Shown here piece by piece: positions 56,066-64,000 of a stretch of DNA of 64,000 bases. The stretch is from DATFDN01 sp963767645. GTDB taxonomy: Bacteria > Pseudomonadota > Alphaproteobacteria > Acetobacterales > Acetobacteraceae. Every line of letters starts with the position of its first letter. The stretch's first letter is position 1. The notes under the pieces were generated by a model that saw only the letters and a list, made by a program, of their open reading frames with translations, was not told where the DNA came from and searched no databases. The stretch covers positions 62,001 to 126,000 of the forward strand of contig CAVYEW010000008.1 of the NCBI GenBank assembly GCA_963767645.1, in the 5' to 3' direction. Both the position numbers and the translations under genes were made by a program.

Positions 56066-57406
56066 TCAGGCTCCGGCCATCGTCAGCTCGTCAATGCGCA
56101 CCGTCGGCGCGTCCGTGCCGCGTCGGAACACCAGGTCGTTGGCCGGGGTGAGATGGGCGAACATCTCTTGCAGGGTGCCGGCGATGGTGATCTCGGCTAC
56201 CGGCTCCGCTATCGCGCCGTCGCGGATCATGAAGCCGGCGGCACCGCGGCTGTAGTCGCCGGTGATGCCATTCACCCCCATACCGATCAGCTCGGTGACA
56301 TATAGGCCGAGCTTGATGTCGGCCATCAACTCGGCGGGCGAGAGAGGTCCGGCTGCCAGGTAGAGGTTGCTCGGCGCCGGCGAGGGCGGCCCGCCAGTGC
56401 CTCGCGCGGCGTGCCCGGTAGAACGAAGCCCGAGCTGACGGGCCGAGCGGCTGTCGAGCAGCCATGTCGTCAGCGTCCCGTCCTCGACCAGCAATCGCGC
56501 GGCGGTCGGCGTGCCCTCGCCGTCCCACGGCCTGGAGCGCAGGCCACGTCGCCGCAGCGGGTCGTCATGCACCATGATGCCCGGCGCCAAGATGCGCTGG
56601 CCAAGGCGATCCTTGAGGAACGACGTGCCGCGCGCGACGGAGGCGCCGTTGATGGCGCCGGCAAGGTGCCCGAGCAGGCTGCCGGCGACGCGCGGATCGT
56701 AGACGACCGGCAGCCGCGCCGTCCGTGGGCGGGTCGGGTTGAGCCGGGCGACCGCACGCTCGCCCGCGCTGCGGCCGATCGGCGCCGGCGCGTCCAGGTC
56801 GGCAAGATGCACCGTGCTGTGATAGTCGTAGTCGCGCTGCATCGCAGTACCCGCGCCGGCCAGCGCGGTGGCGGAGATCGAGTGGCTGGTCCGCGTAAGG
56901 GCCCCGGCGAAACCGGCCGAGGTCACGAGAGCCACCTCGGTCCGGCCGAAGCCCGCCGAGGCACCCTCTGAGTTGGTGACGCCCGGCACCGCGAGCGCCG
57001 CATCCTCAGCGGCGCCGGCGCGCGCGGTCAGGTGCTCGGCATCCAACTCCTCGATATCGGCCAGATCGAGCGGGCCAGGATCGGGCGCCGCGCCAGCGGT
57101 CGCGGCGCTCTCCGCCAGCCCCGTGTAGGGGTCGTCCGGCACGACGCGGGCCATCGCGACGGCCCGCTCCGCAAGGAGCGCGAACCCGGAGGGGTCGATG
57201 GTGGTGGAGGAGACCACGGCGGCCTTCGCGCCGACGAACACGCGAAGCCCGAGATCCTGCCCCTCAGACCGTTCTACATGCTCGGTTTTACCCAACCGGC
57301 GCTGCACCGCGAGATGGCTGCCCGCAACGAACACGGCATCGGCCGCATCCGCGCCGGCGGCACGGGCGCGGCCGATCAGGTCCTGCAAGAGGTCGAGGTG
57401 ACTCAT
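56066..57406 (-). CDS. pmbA: TldE/PmbA, partner of the TldD protease
   Basis: 446 residues. PmbA is the non-catalytic half of the TldD/E metalloprotease, lacking the HExxxH motif as expected. Landmarks: DLGLRVFVGAKAAVVSSTTI, LPVVYDPRVAGSLLGHLAGA, INGASVARGTSFLKDRLGQ and GVNGITGDYSRGAAGFMIRD. Complex TldD/E processes peptides such as RiPP leaders. Here 33 kb from tldD. Minus strand, downstream of the MarR and stress genes, 84 bases apart. Confidence 0.95.
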   Translation of the reverse strand: MSHLDLLQDLIGRARAAGADAADAVFVAGSHLAVQRRLGKTEHVERSEGQDLGLRVFVGAKAAVVSSTTIDPSGFALLAERAVAMARVVPDDPYTGLAESAATAGAAPDPGPLDLADIEELDAEHLTARAGAAEDAALAVPGVTNSEGASAGFGRTEVALVTSAGFAGALTRTSHSISATALAGAGTAMQRDYDYHSTVHLADLDAPAPIGRSAGERAVARLNPTRPRTARLPVVYDPRVAGSLLGHLAGAINGASVARGTSFLKDRLGQRILAPGIMVHDDPLRRRGLRSRPWDGEGTPTAARLLVEDGTLTTWLLDSRSARQLGLRSTGHAARGTGGPPSPAPSNLYLAAGPLSPAELMADIKLGLYVTELIGMGVNGITGDYSRGAAGFMIRDGAIAEPVAEITIAGTLQEMFAHLTPANDLVFRRGTDAPTVRIDELTMAGA

Positions 57407-57490
57407 CGGCGGGCTTTCCTCATCATCGCTTCGCGTCTTCTACAGGGCGCCGACGGCTGCGCCGGTCAAGTCCCGGCAAATCGTTCATTA

Positions 57491-58006
57491 TTATTGGACA
57501 GCCAACCGCTTTCCCTGGGAGTAGGGCGCCTCGCCACCTTCCGCGACCGGCGCCGCGGCGGCCAGTCCGAGCTTGCGCAGCAGGACGTCGAGAAGGTGCA
57601 TCTCCTCCGGCTCCAACCCGCTCATTGCCGCGGCGATATCGGTTGCATGGTGTGGGAACAGCGACTCGATCAAAGATCGGCCCCCGGTCGTCAGCTCGAC
57701 GCGCACGGTCCGGCGATCCCCCGGCTTGCGGCTGCGGGCCACCAGGCCGCGCCGCTGCAGCTTGTCGATGACATCCGTCATGTTGCCGGCGCTGGTCAGC
57801 ACCTTGCGCCCCAGCTCGCGCTGGCTCAGCGGACCGAGATGCAGCAACGCCTCCAACACCCCAAGCTGGGTCACGGTGAGCCCGATCTGCGCGAGACGGG
57901 GCTCGATGCGCGCGACCACGGCCTTGGCTGCGCGAAGCAGCTTCACGTAGGCGCGCAACGCTTCCGCGACGTTGGGATCGGCAACGCCGAACGGCCGGCC
58001 AATCAT
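57491..58006 (-). CDS. MarR-family transcriptional regulator
   Basis: 171 residues. Winged HTH: LGVLEALLHLGPLSQRELGR, KVLTSAGNMTDVIDKLQRRG and the wing RSRKPGDRRTVRVELTTGGR. Dimeric repressor or activator, usually relieved by small phenolic ligands or oxidants. Follows the universal stress protein gene by 17 bases, same strand; its targets may include that gene or itself. Confidence 0.94.
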   Translation of the reverse strand: MIGRPFGVADPNVAEALRAYVKLLRAAKAVVARIEPRLAQIGLTVTQLGVLEALLHLGPLSQRELGRKVLTSAGNMTDVIDKLQRRGLVARSRKPGDRRTVRVELTTGGRSLIESLFPHHATDIAAAMSGLEPEEMHLLDVLLRKLGLAAAAPVAEGGEAPYSQGKRLAVQ

Positions 58007-58023
58007 GTCGGGGCCTCGCGGTC

Positions 58024-58893
58024 TCAGCGGTTCATCATGACCGGCAGATCGGCCTTTTCCAACACGTGGCGCGTGACGCCGCCGAGGATAAGCTGGCGCA
58101 GTCGCGAATGGGAGTAGGCGCCCAAGGCCAGCAGGTCGCAGCCGAAATCCCGTGCCGCCGCGAGCAGTGCCGCACCGGCTCCGCCCGAGCGCGGTGCGCG
58201 GAACACTTCGACCTCGGCGTCGACACCATGCAGCGCCAGATAGGCGGCCAATTCGGGTGCCGCCGGGCCGCGACGCTGGTAGCCTTCCGCCGAGAGAATG
58301 CGGACCGCCTCGGCGCGTTGCAGCCAGGGCAGCGCGGCACTGACCGCCGACGCCGATTCCGCGGTGCCGTTCCAGCCGATGCAGACCCGCGTACCAATCG
58401 TCGGCAGCGGCACTTGCGGCGAGATCAGCGCCGGCCGCCCCGAATCGAACAGCACCGCATGCAGTGCGTCCGACGAGGATACGTCCTCCCCGGCTTCGGG
58501 ATGCGGCACCACGGTCAGGTCTGCCAGGCGTGCCTGCTGCGCGACGATGTCCTCCTCCCGCCCGGTGACGGCGGCGAAGCTGGCCGTAGCGCCGCGGCCA
58601 TGCAGATGAGGCTGGGACAGCTCGACCGAGTTTGCCTCGACGAAGCGGTCGAACATCAGCTCCACGGCCGAGGCCCGGTTGGCGCTTTCCTTCTCCGTGG
58701 CGGACATCATCTCTTCGATCATCGCACCCGACAGGCCCTCTCCGGCGAGCGGCGCGACGTCGCGGCTGTCCACGCGCACGTGCAATGCGAGCACGTGCGC
58801 GTCCCAGAGCCGTGCGATGGCAAGGGAAGTCAGCAGCGCCGCCTCTCCGGCGGCGGTGCCGGTCAAAGGCAGAAGCAGCTTGCGGATGGCCAT
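58024..58893 (-). CDS. Universal stress protein (tandem Usp)
   Basis: 289 residues from ATG 58893 (MAIRKLLLPLTGTAAGEAAL). Two Usp-like halves: N-terminal (1-145), and C-terminal (about 155-289) with GTRVCIGWNGTAESASAVSA and CDLLALGAYSHSRLRQLILG; the latter keeps a G-2X-G-9X-type ATP-binding loop (GAYSHSRLRQLILGGVTRHV). Cytoplasmic stress survival role. Upstream of the MarR gene. Confidence 0.9.
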   Translation of the reverse strand: MAIRKLLLPLTGTAAGEAALLTSLAIARLWDAHVLALHVRVDSRDVAPLAGEGLSGAMIEEMMSATEKESANRASAVELMFDRFVEANSVELSQPHLHGRGATASFAAVTGREEDIVAQQARLADLTVVPHPEAGEDVSSSDALHAVLFDSGRPALISPQVPLPTIGTRVCIGWNGTAESASAVSAALPWLQRAEAVRILSAEGYQRRGPAAPELAAYLALHGVDAEVEVFRAPRSGGAGAALLAAARDFGCDLLALGAYSHSRLRQLILGGVTRHVLEKADLPVMMNR

Positions 58894-58975
58894 GGCCGTG
58901 TCCTTATCGCGGGTCTGCCTTGCAAGCTTAGCACGACGCCATTGTCGTCGGACAGTGGGCGACCTCGATGAATGC

Positions 58976-59575
58976 TCACGGAAAAAACTTCCCCGCAACC
59001 CAGCCGCCGTCGCCAGCGCGGCGCAAAGCCGTGCGGTCGTGCAGGCGATAGGGCATGTCCTGCCAGAACTCGAAAAATTCGGGCACCAGACGATAGCCCG
59101 ACCAGTGCGGCGGCCGGGGAATCGCATCCCCAGGGAACCGCGCCTCCTGCTCGGCCAGGCGCCGCTCCAGCTCGGCCCGTCCGCTCAGCGGACGCGATTG
59201 CTCGGAGGCCCAGGCGCCCAGGCGGGAGATGCGCGCCCGGGTGCCGAAGTAGGCGTCCGCCTCGTCCGCCGTGACCGGCTCGGTTGTGCCTTCGATACGG
59301 ACCTGCCGGCCCAGGCTCTTCCAGTGGAACAGCAGCGCGGCGCGCGGGTTGGCCGCCAGTTCCATGCCCTTGCGGCTCTGCGTGTTCGTGTAGAAGACGA
59401 ATCCCCGGGTGTCGTACCCCTTCAGCAGCACGATCCGCGCCGAGGGCTGGCCATCCGGGGAGGCGGTCGCCAGGGTCATGGCGTTGGGGTCGTTCGGTTC
59501 GGACCGCGCGGCCTCCTCCATCCAGCGCGCGAACCAGGCGAAGGGATCGGTCTCGGCAGGGACACTCTCGCTCAT
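58976..59575 (-). CDS. pdxH: Pyridoxamine 5'-phosphate oxidase
   Basis: 199 residues from ATG 59575 (MSESVPAETDPFAWFARWME). FMN enzyme that oxidises PNP/PMP to PLP. Landmarks: NAMTLATASPDGQPSARIVL, LKGYDTRGFVFYTNTQSRKG, ALLFHWKSLGRQVRIEG and the C-terminal RPPHWSGYRLVPEFFEFWQ plus RLHDR. Divergent from fabI across about 90 bases, a common arrangement in alphaproteobacteria. Confidence 0.96.
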   Translation of the reverse strand: MSESVPAETDPFAWFARWMEEAARSEPNDPNAMTLATASPDGQPSARIVLLKGYDTRGFVFYTNTQSRKGMELAANPRAALLFHWKSLGRQVRIEGTTEPVTADEADAYFGTRARISRLGAWASEQSRPLSGRAELERRLAEQEARFPGDAIPRPPHWSGYRLVPEFFEFWQDMPYRLHDRTALRRAGDGGWVAGKFFP

Positions 59576-59665
59576 GCGCCGCCTCCTGGGACAAGGGCGG
59601 GCCTCTTGCCCGTCCGCGCGTCGCTGTGCCACCACCGGAGCGAACAACACAACCCGAGGGCGCGC

Positions 59666-60487
59666 ATGGCGGGACCACAGACAGGGACGCTGATGCAGGA
59701 CCGGCGCGGGCTGGTGATGGGGGTCGCCAACGACCACTCACTGGCCTGGGGGATTGCCGCCGCCTGCGCCGCGCAGGGTGCGGAACTCGCGTTCACCTAT
59801 CAGGGCGAGGCGCTGGAGCGACGGGTTCGTCCGCTCGCCGCCTCGCTCGGCTCCTCGCTCGTGATCGGCTGCGACGTTGCCGAGGAGGCGAGCATCGACG
59901 CGGCCTTCGCGGCGGTGCGGGAGAACTGGGACAGGCTCGACTTTCTCGTCCACGCGATCTCGTTCGCCGACAAGGCGTTCTTGCGCGGGCGCTACCTGGA
60001 TACGCCTCGCGCCGCCTTCCTCCAAGCGCTCGACATTTCGTGCTACTCCTTCACCGCCGTTTGTCAGCGTGCGGTGCCGATGATGCGACCGGGCGGGAGT
60101 CTGCTGACGCTCAGCTATCTGGGCGCGGAGCGATGGACCCCTCACTACAACGTCATGGGCATTGCCAAGGCCGCGCTGGAGGCCTCCGTACGCTACCTGG
60201 CCGCCGATCTGGGCGGCGACGGGATTCGGGTGAACGCGATCAGCGCGGGCCCGATCAAGACCTTGGCGGCGTCCGGGATCGGCGACTTCCGCTATATCCT
60301 GCGCTGGAACCAGCTGAACAGTCCGCTGCGGCGCAACGTGACGATCGGCGACGTCGGCGGCGCGGCGACCTATCTGTTGTCCGAGCTTTCCTCCGGCGTC
60401 ACCGGCGAGGTGCATCACGTCGATTGCGGCTACCATCTCGTCGGCATGAAGAACCCGGCGGCGCCGGACATCGCCATCGTGGAATAG
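59666..60487 (+). CDS. fabI: Enoyl-[acyl-carrier-protein] reductase (NADH) FabI
   Basis: 273 residues from ATG 59666 (MAGPQTGTLMQDRRGLVMGV); the long open frame upstream lacks similarity. SDR-fold last step of fatty-acid elongation. NADH motif GVANDHSLAWGIA, catalytic Tyr-X6-Lys in HYNVMGIAK, ISAGPIKTLAASGIGDF substrate loop. Four bases before aroC, probably one transcript. Confidence 0.97.
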   Translation: MAGPQTGTLMQDRRGLVMGVANDHSLAWGIAAACAAQGAELAFTYQGEALERRVRPLAASLGSSLVIGCDVAEEASIDAAFAAVRENWDRLDFLVHAISFADKAFLRGRYLDTPRAAFLQALDISCYSFTAVCQRAVPMMRPGGSLLTLSYLGAERWTPHYNVMGIAKAALEASVRYLAADLGGDGIRVNAISAGPIKTLAASGIGDFRYILRWNQLNSPLRRNVTIGDVGGAATYLLSELSSGVTGEVHHVDCGYHLVGMKNPAAPDIAIVE

Positions 60488-60491
60488 CCGC

Positions 60492-61592
60492 GTGAGCCAC
60501 AACAGCTTCGGCCATCTGTTCCGCGTCACCACCTGGGGCGAGAGCCACGGGCCGGCGATCGGCTGCGTGGTTGATGGCTGCCCACCCCGGATCGCGCTGT
60601 CGGAAGCGGACATCCAGCCCTGGCTCGACCGGCGCCGGCCGGGGCAATCACGCTTCACCACGCAGCGCCAGGAGCCCGACCAGGTCCGCATCCTGTCCGG
60701 CGTGTTCGAGGGGCAGACCACCGGCACGCCGATCGCCCTGGTAATCGAGAACGTCGATCAGCGCTCGCGCGACTACGGCGACATCGCCGAGCGGTTCCGT
60801 CCCGGCCACGCCGACCTCGCCTACCAGCTCAAATACGGCATCCGCGACTACCGCGGCGGCGGGCGCAGCTCGGCGCGCGAGACGGCGATGCGCGTCGCCG
60901 CCGGGGCCATCGCCCGCAAGGTGCTGGACGGCGTGCGCATTCGCGGTGCGCTGGTGCAGATGGGGCCGCACGGCATTGACCGCGCGCGCTGGGATTGGGA
61001 TGCCGTGGAGCGCAATCCGTTCTTCTGCCCCGATCCGGTCGCGGCAGAGGCGTGGGAGGCGGCGCTGTCCGAGGTGCGCAAGCAGGGCTCCTCGCTCGGC
61101 GCGGTGATCGAAGTGCAGGCCGATGGCGTGCCGCCGGGATTGGGAGCGCCGGTCTACGGCAAGCTCGACGCCGACATCGCCGCCGCGCTGATGTCGGTCA
61201 ACGCGGTAAAGGGCGTGGAGATCGGCGAGGGCTTCGCCGCCGCGTCGCTGCACGGGGAGGAGAACGCCGACGAGATGCGGATGCAGGATGGCGCGGTGCA
61301 ATTCCAGTCCAATCACGCGGGCGGCGTGCTTGGCGGGATTTCCACCGGGCAGCCGGTCGTGGCGCGCTTCGCCGTCAAGCCGACCAGCTCCATCCTGACG
61401 CCGCGCCGCACGGTCGACCGCGCGGGTGGGGAGACGGAGATCATCACCAAAGGCCGCCACGACCCGTGCGTGGGCATCCGCGCGGTTCCCGTGGGCGAAG
61501 CCATGCTCGCCTGCGTGCTCGCCGATCACTTGCTGCGCCACCGCGCACAGAATCCCGATGCGCCTCAGTTGGCGCGGTTGCCCCGGAACTGA
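60492..61592 (+). CDS. aroC: Chorismate synthase
   Basis: 366 residues from GTG 60492 (protein MSHNSFGHLFRVTTWGESHG). FMN-dependent trans-elimination of EPSP to chorismate, last shikimate step. The three signatures are present: GESHGPAIGCVVDGCPPR, RPGHADLAYQLKYG...RGGGRSSARETAMR, and the late RHDPCVGIRAVPVGEAM. Follows fabI directly. Confidence 0.98.
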   Translation: MSHNSFGHLFRVTTWGESHGPAIGCVVDGCPPRIALSEADIQPWLDRRRPGQSRFTTQRQEPDQVRILSGVFEGQTTGTPIALVIENVDQRSRDYGDIAERFRPGHADLAYQLKYGIRDYRGGGRSSARETAMRVAAGAIARKVLDGVRIRGALVQMGPHGIDRARWDWDAVERNPFFCPDPVAAEAWEAALSEVRKQGSSLGAVIEVQADGVPPGLGAPVYGKLDADIAAALMSVNAVKGVEIGEGFAAASLHGEENADEMRMQDGAVQFQSNHAGGVLGGISTGQPVVARFAVKPTSSILTPRRTVDRAGGETEIITKGRHDPCVGIRAVPVGEAMLACVLADHLLRHRAQNPDAPQLARLPRN

Positions 61593-61604
61593 GGGATCAA
61601 CCGG

Positions 61605-62894
61605 GTGACGGAGCCGAACAGGATGCGCCGCCTCACAGGCTGGGTGCTCGCGCTTGCGCTGGCGGGGGTGCCCTCGATCCATAGTACGCGCGCTTCGACG
61701 CCGGCGGAAATCTCCGCGCCGGCGCGGGCCGGCGGCAACGAGGCTGTCCTCGATGAGGTCTGGCAGACGGTGCGGAGCCATTTCTACGACCCAAATCTGC
61801 GCGGCCTAGACTGGACAGCGGTGCGCGCACGCTACGCGCCGCAAGCGGCTGCCGCGAAGTCGGACGAAGCCCTGGCCGCGGTGATCAACGCGATGCTGGC
61901 CGAGCTGCACGCATCGCACACCGAACTTTATACCCCGGCCGAGCCGGCCTATTATCAGCTTGCCGACATCTTCTCCGGCGCGCTCCGTCGCCGCGGGCTG
62001 GAGCGTGTCTTTCCAGGAGGCAGAATCACCTACCCCGGCATCGGCATCTTCACCCGCACCGACGCACAAGGGCGTATCTTCATCACCGGCGTGATAGCGG
62101 ACGCGCCGGGGCAGCAGGCGGGATTACGTGTCGGCGACGAGATCATCGCCGCGGATGGAGCACCGTTCCGCCCGGTGCTGTCCTTCCAGAACAAGGTCGG
62201 CAGCCCGGTCGTCCTCTCGATCCGCCGGACTGCCGACGGCCCGATCCAGCCTCTAACGGTGACACCGGCCGCGCTGCAGCCGCACGAGATGTTCCTGCAC
62301 GGGCTCCAGGCGAGCGCGCGGCTGATCCCCGCCCGCAATGGCTCGCGGGTCGGCTATGTACACATATGGTCCTACGCCGGTCATGCGTATCAGGACGCCT
62401 TGGAGGATTTGATCGGCGAGGGAGAGCTCAAGGATGCCGACACCCTGGTGCTGGATCTGCGCGAGGGCTGGGGCGGAGCGGTGCCGGAGTATCTCGATCT
62501 GTTCAATGCTCGGGCTCCGACGATGCAGGTGCGTGGACGCGACGGCCGCACCGAGCTCGACAACGTGAGATGGCGCCGGCCGGCGGCGATGCTGGTGAAC
62601 GAGCGTTCGCGCAGCGGCAAGGAAGTGCTCGCGTACGGTTTCAAGAAGTACGGGTTGGGCGAGGTGATCGGCAGCCGCACCGAGGGTGCCGTGCTGGCGG
62701 CGACCGCGTTCCTGATGAGCAACGGCGACCTGCTGCTGCTCGCGGTGGACGACGTGCGCGTGGACGGCCAAAAGCTGGAAGGAACAGGGGTCGAGCCGAC
62801 GATCCCGGTCCCGTTCGATTCCAGCTACGCCGACGGCCGTGACCCGCAGCTCGACCGCGCGATCGAGGTGCTGTCGCGCAGGGTCGCCGGGTGA
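61605..62894 (+). CDS. S41-family (C-terminal processing) peptidase
   Basis: 429 residues from GTG 61605; ATG 61623 (MRRLTGWVLALALAGVPSIH) gives a tidier signal peptide and is an alternative. N-terminal helical part, a PDZ domain (about 135-205: ITGVIADAPGQQAGLRVGDE), then the S41 core with LVLDLREGWGGAVPEYLDLF, the Ser/Lys region VNERSRSGKEVLAYGFKKYG and GSRTEGAVLA. Periplasmic processing or degradation of proteins. 12 bases after aroC, perhaps the operon end. Confidence 0.9.
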   Translation: MTEPNRMRRLTGWVLALALAGVPSIHSTRASTPAEISAPARAGGNEAVLDEVWQTVRSHFYDPNLRGLDWTAVRARYAPQAAAAKSDEALAAVINAMLAELHASHTELYTPAEPAYYQLADIFSGALRRRGLERVFPGGRITYPGIGIFTRTDAQGRIFITGVIADAPGQQAGLRVGDEIIAADGAPFRPVLSFQNKVGSPVVLSIRRTADGPIQPLTVTPAALQPHEMFLHGLQASARLIPARNGSRVGYVHIWSYAGHAYQDALEDLIGEGELKDADTLVLDLREGWGGAVPEYLDLFNARAPTMQVRGRDGRTELDNVRWRRPAAMLVNERSRSGKEVLAYGFKKYGLGEVIGSRTEGAVLAATAFLMSNGDLLLLAVDDVRVDGQKLEGTGVEPTIPVPFDSSYADGRDPQLDRAIEVLSRRVAG

Positions 62895-62951
62895 CAGACG
62901 AGGGGGGAATGATAGCCTCGAAGCAAGGCGTTCACTCGAAGGGAGAGTTCC

Positions 62952-64000
62952 CATGCATATAACCCGGCGCGGCTTCGTCAGCTCGGCAGCTCTCGCTTCC
63001 GCACTGCCGCTGAAGGGGCTGCGCGCCCAGGGCAAGCCAGCCCTCAAGATCGGCGTGCTGAACGATATGTCCGGCACCTATCGCGATGTCAGCGGCCCGG
63101 GCTCGGTCGCGTGCGTGCGGCAGGCGGTCCAAGATTTCGGCGTGTCCGGGAAGGGATTCACCGTCGATGTTCTGGTCGGCGACCACCAGAACAAGCCCGA
63201 TGTCGGGGTCAGCATCACGCGCCAGTGGTTCGATCGCGACGGCGTGGACGTGATAGTGGACGTGCCGACTTCCTCGGTCGCGCTCGCGGTGGCGAACGTC
63301 GCCCGGGAAAAGAACAAGGTCTACATCAACTCCGGCGGGGCGACGACCGACCTCACCGGCTCACAGTGCAACGCGAACACGCTGCACTGGACCTACGACA
63401 CCTACATGCTCGCCCGCTCCACCGGCGCGGCCACCGTGAAGACGGGCGGCAACACCTGGTTCTTCATCACCGCCAACTACGTGTTCGGCCAGCAGCTGCA
63501 GCGCGATACCTCCAGCTTCGTGACCAAGGCCGGCGGCAAGGTGCTCGGCAGCGCGCTCTATCCGTTTCCCGAAACAACCGATTTCTCCTCCTATCTGATT
63601 CAGGCGCAGGCAAGCCGCGCCAAGGTGGTCGGCTTCGCCAACGCGGGCGACGATGCCGTGAACAGCATCAAGCAGGCGCACGAGTTCGGGCTGACCGACA
63701 GCGGCGCGACGCTTGCCGGGCTGCTGGTCATCATCAACGTCGTGCATGCGCTGACGCTGCCGACGGCGCAAGGCTTGCTGCTGACGGAGAGCTTCTACTG
63801 GGACCTGAACGACCGCACCCGCGCCTTCACCGGCCGGGTCAAGCCGAAGATGAACAACGCGCCGCCCAACATGGAGCAGGCGGGCTGCTACTCGGGGGTC
63901 CTGCATTACCTCAAGGCGGTCGAGGCGATGGGAGTCGCCGCCGCGAAGGCAAACGGCGCGGCCACCGTGGCGCAGATGAAGAAGATGCCGGTGGATGACG
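62952..64000 (+). CDS. Branched-chain amino-acid-type ABC substrate-binding protein (5' part)
   Basis: First 349 codons of a periplasmic-binding protein (LivJ/amide-urea type), starting at ATG 62952 and still open at the window end. Twin-arginine-like leader TRRGFVSSAALASALPLKGL. Mature fold: LKIGVLNDMSGTYRDVSGPG, VLVGDHQNKPDVGVSITRQW, NKVYINSGGATTDLTGSQCN and NTWFFITANYVFGQQLQRDT. A ligand is not predictable; amides or aromatic acids are common for this subgroup in Acetobacteraceae. Permease and ATPase genes are expected beyond 64000. Confidence 0.92.

Overview
The window is 64 kb of GC-rich (high 60s %) chromosomal DNA from an alphaproteobacterium. Gene content and protein style (HyuAB, TRAP and branched-chain-type solute-binding proteins with twin-arginine leaders, usg next to heme A synthase and tldD, a Tim44-like protein, PaoABC-like oxidoreductase) fit Rhodospirillales, most likely Acetobacteraceae; this is an inference and no species is claimed. 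No rRNA, tRNA, phage, transposase or CRISPR array is visible.

Layout. 1-4.8 kb: 5' part of hyuA, hyuB, a small secreted protein, a frameshifted quinone oxidoreductase. 5.0-5.8 kb: an orphan, AT-richer TIM-barrel-like ORF. 6.2-12.6 kb: the housekeeping run ruvC-ruvA-ruvB-ybgC-tolQ-tolR-tolA-tolB, with no pal after tolB. 12.7-18.2 kb: a TonB-like protein, a NarL-type two-component pair, and a divergent TonB-dependent receptor. 18.2-20.6 kb: GST and alpha/beta hydrolase genes (both frameshifted) and an SGNH hydrolase. 20.6-21.8 kb: a 90-residue protein made of four nearly identical 19-residue repeats, followed by a DUF6065-like gene; this is the best candidate for an undescribed peptide system (possible multi-core RiPP). 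22.1-25.0 kb: tldD, heme A synthase, usg. 25.2-28.2 kb: CIRCE-controlled groES-groEL, then two tandem cold-shock genes. 28.2-33.7 kb: a PLP lyase, EmrAB-type efflux, an MsbA-like ABC exporter. 33.7-38.3 kb: AtzG-like/amidase/DctP/DctQM uptake-and-hydrolysis operon. 38.5-42.4 kb: PaoABC-like molybdenum oxidoreductase, Mo subunit frameshifted. 42.4-45.9 kb: SirB1 family protein, thiC with a TPP riboswitch, DUF421. 46-55 kb: two luciferase-like monooxygenases, two alpha/beta hydrolases, a benzoate-CoA ligase-like enzyme, glgX, a second TonB-like protein. 55-64 kb: Tim44-like, pmbA, MarR, universal stress protein, pdxH, fabI-aroC, S41 peptidase, and a truncated ABC substrate-binding protein.

Functional themes: cell-envelope energisation (Tol, two TonB proteins, one receptor), scavenging of amides/hydantoins (HyuAB, amidase, TRAP), aldehyde/aromatic oxidation, and proteostasis. 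TldD and PmbA, which form the TldD/E protease used by several RiPP pathways, are both present; tldD lies just upstream of the repeat-peptide cassette.

Caution: four genes carry single-base frameshifts, at least three of them extra bases in short runs of identical bases. This looks as much like consensus error in a draft or metagenomic assembly as like true pseudogenes.
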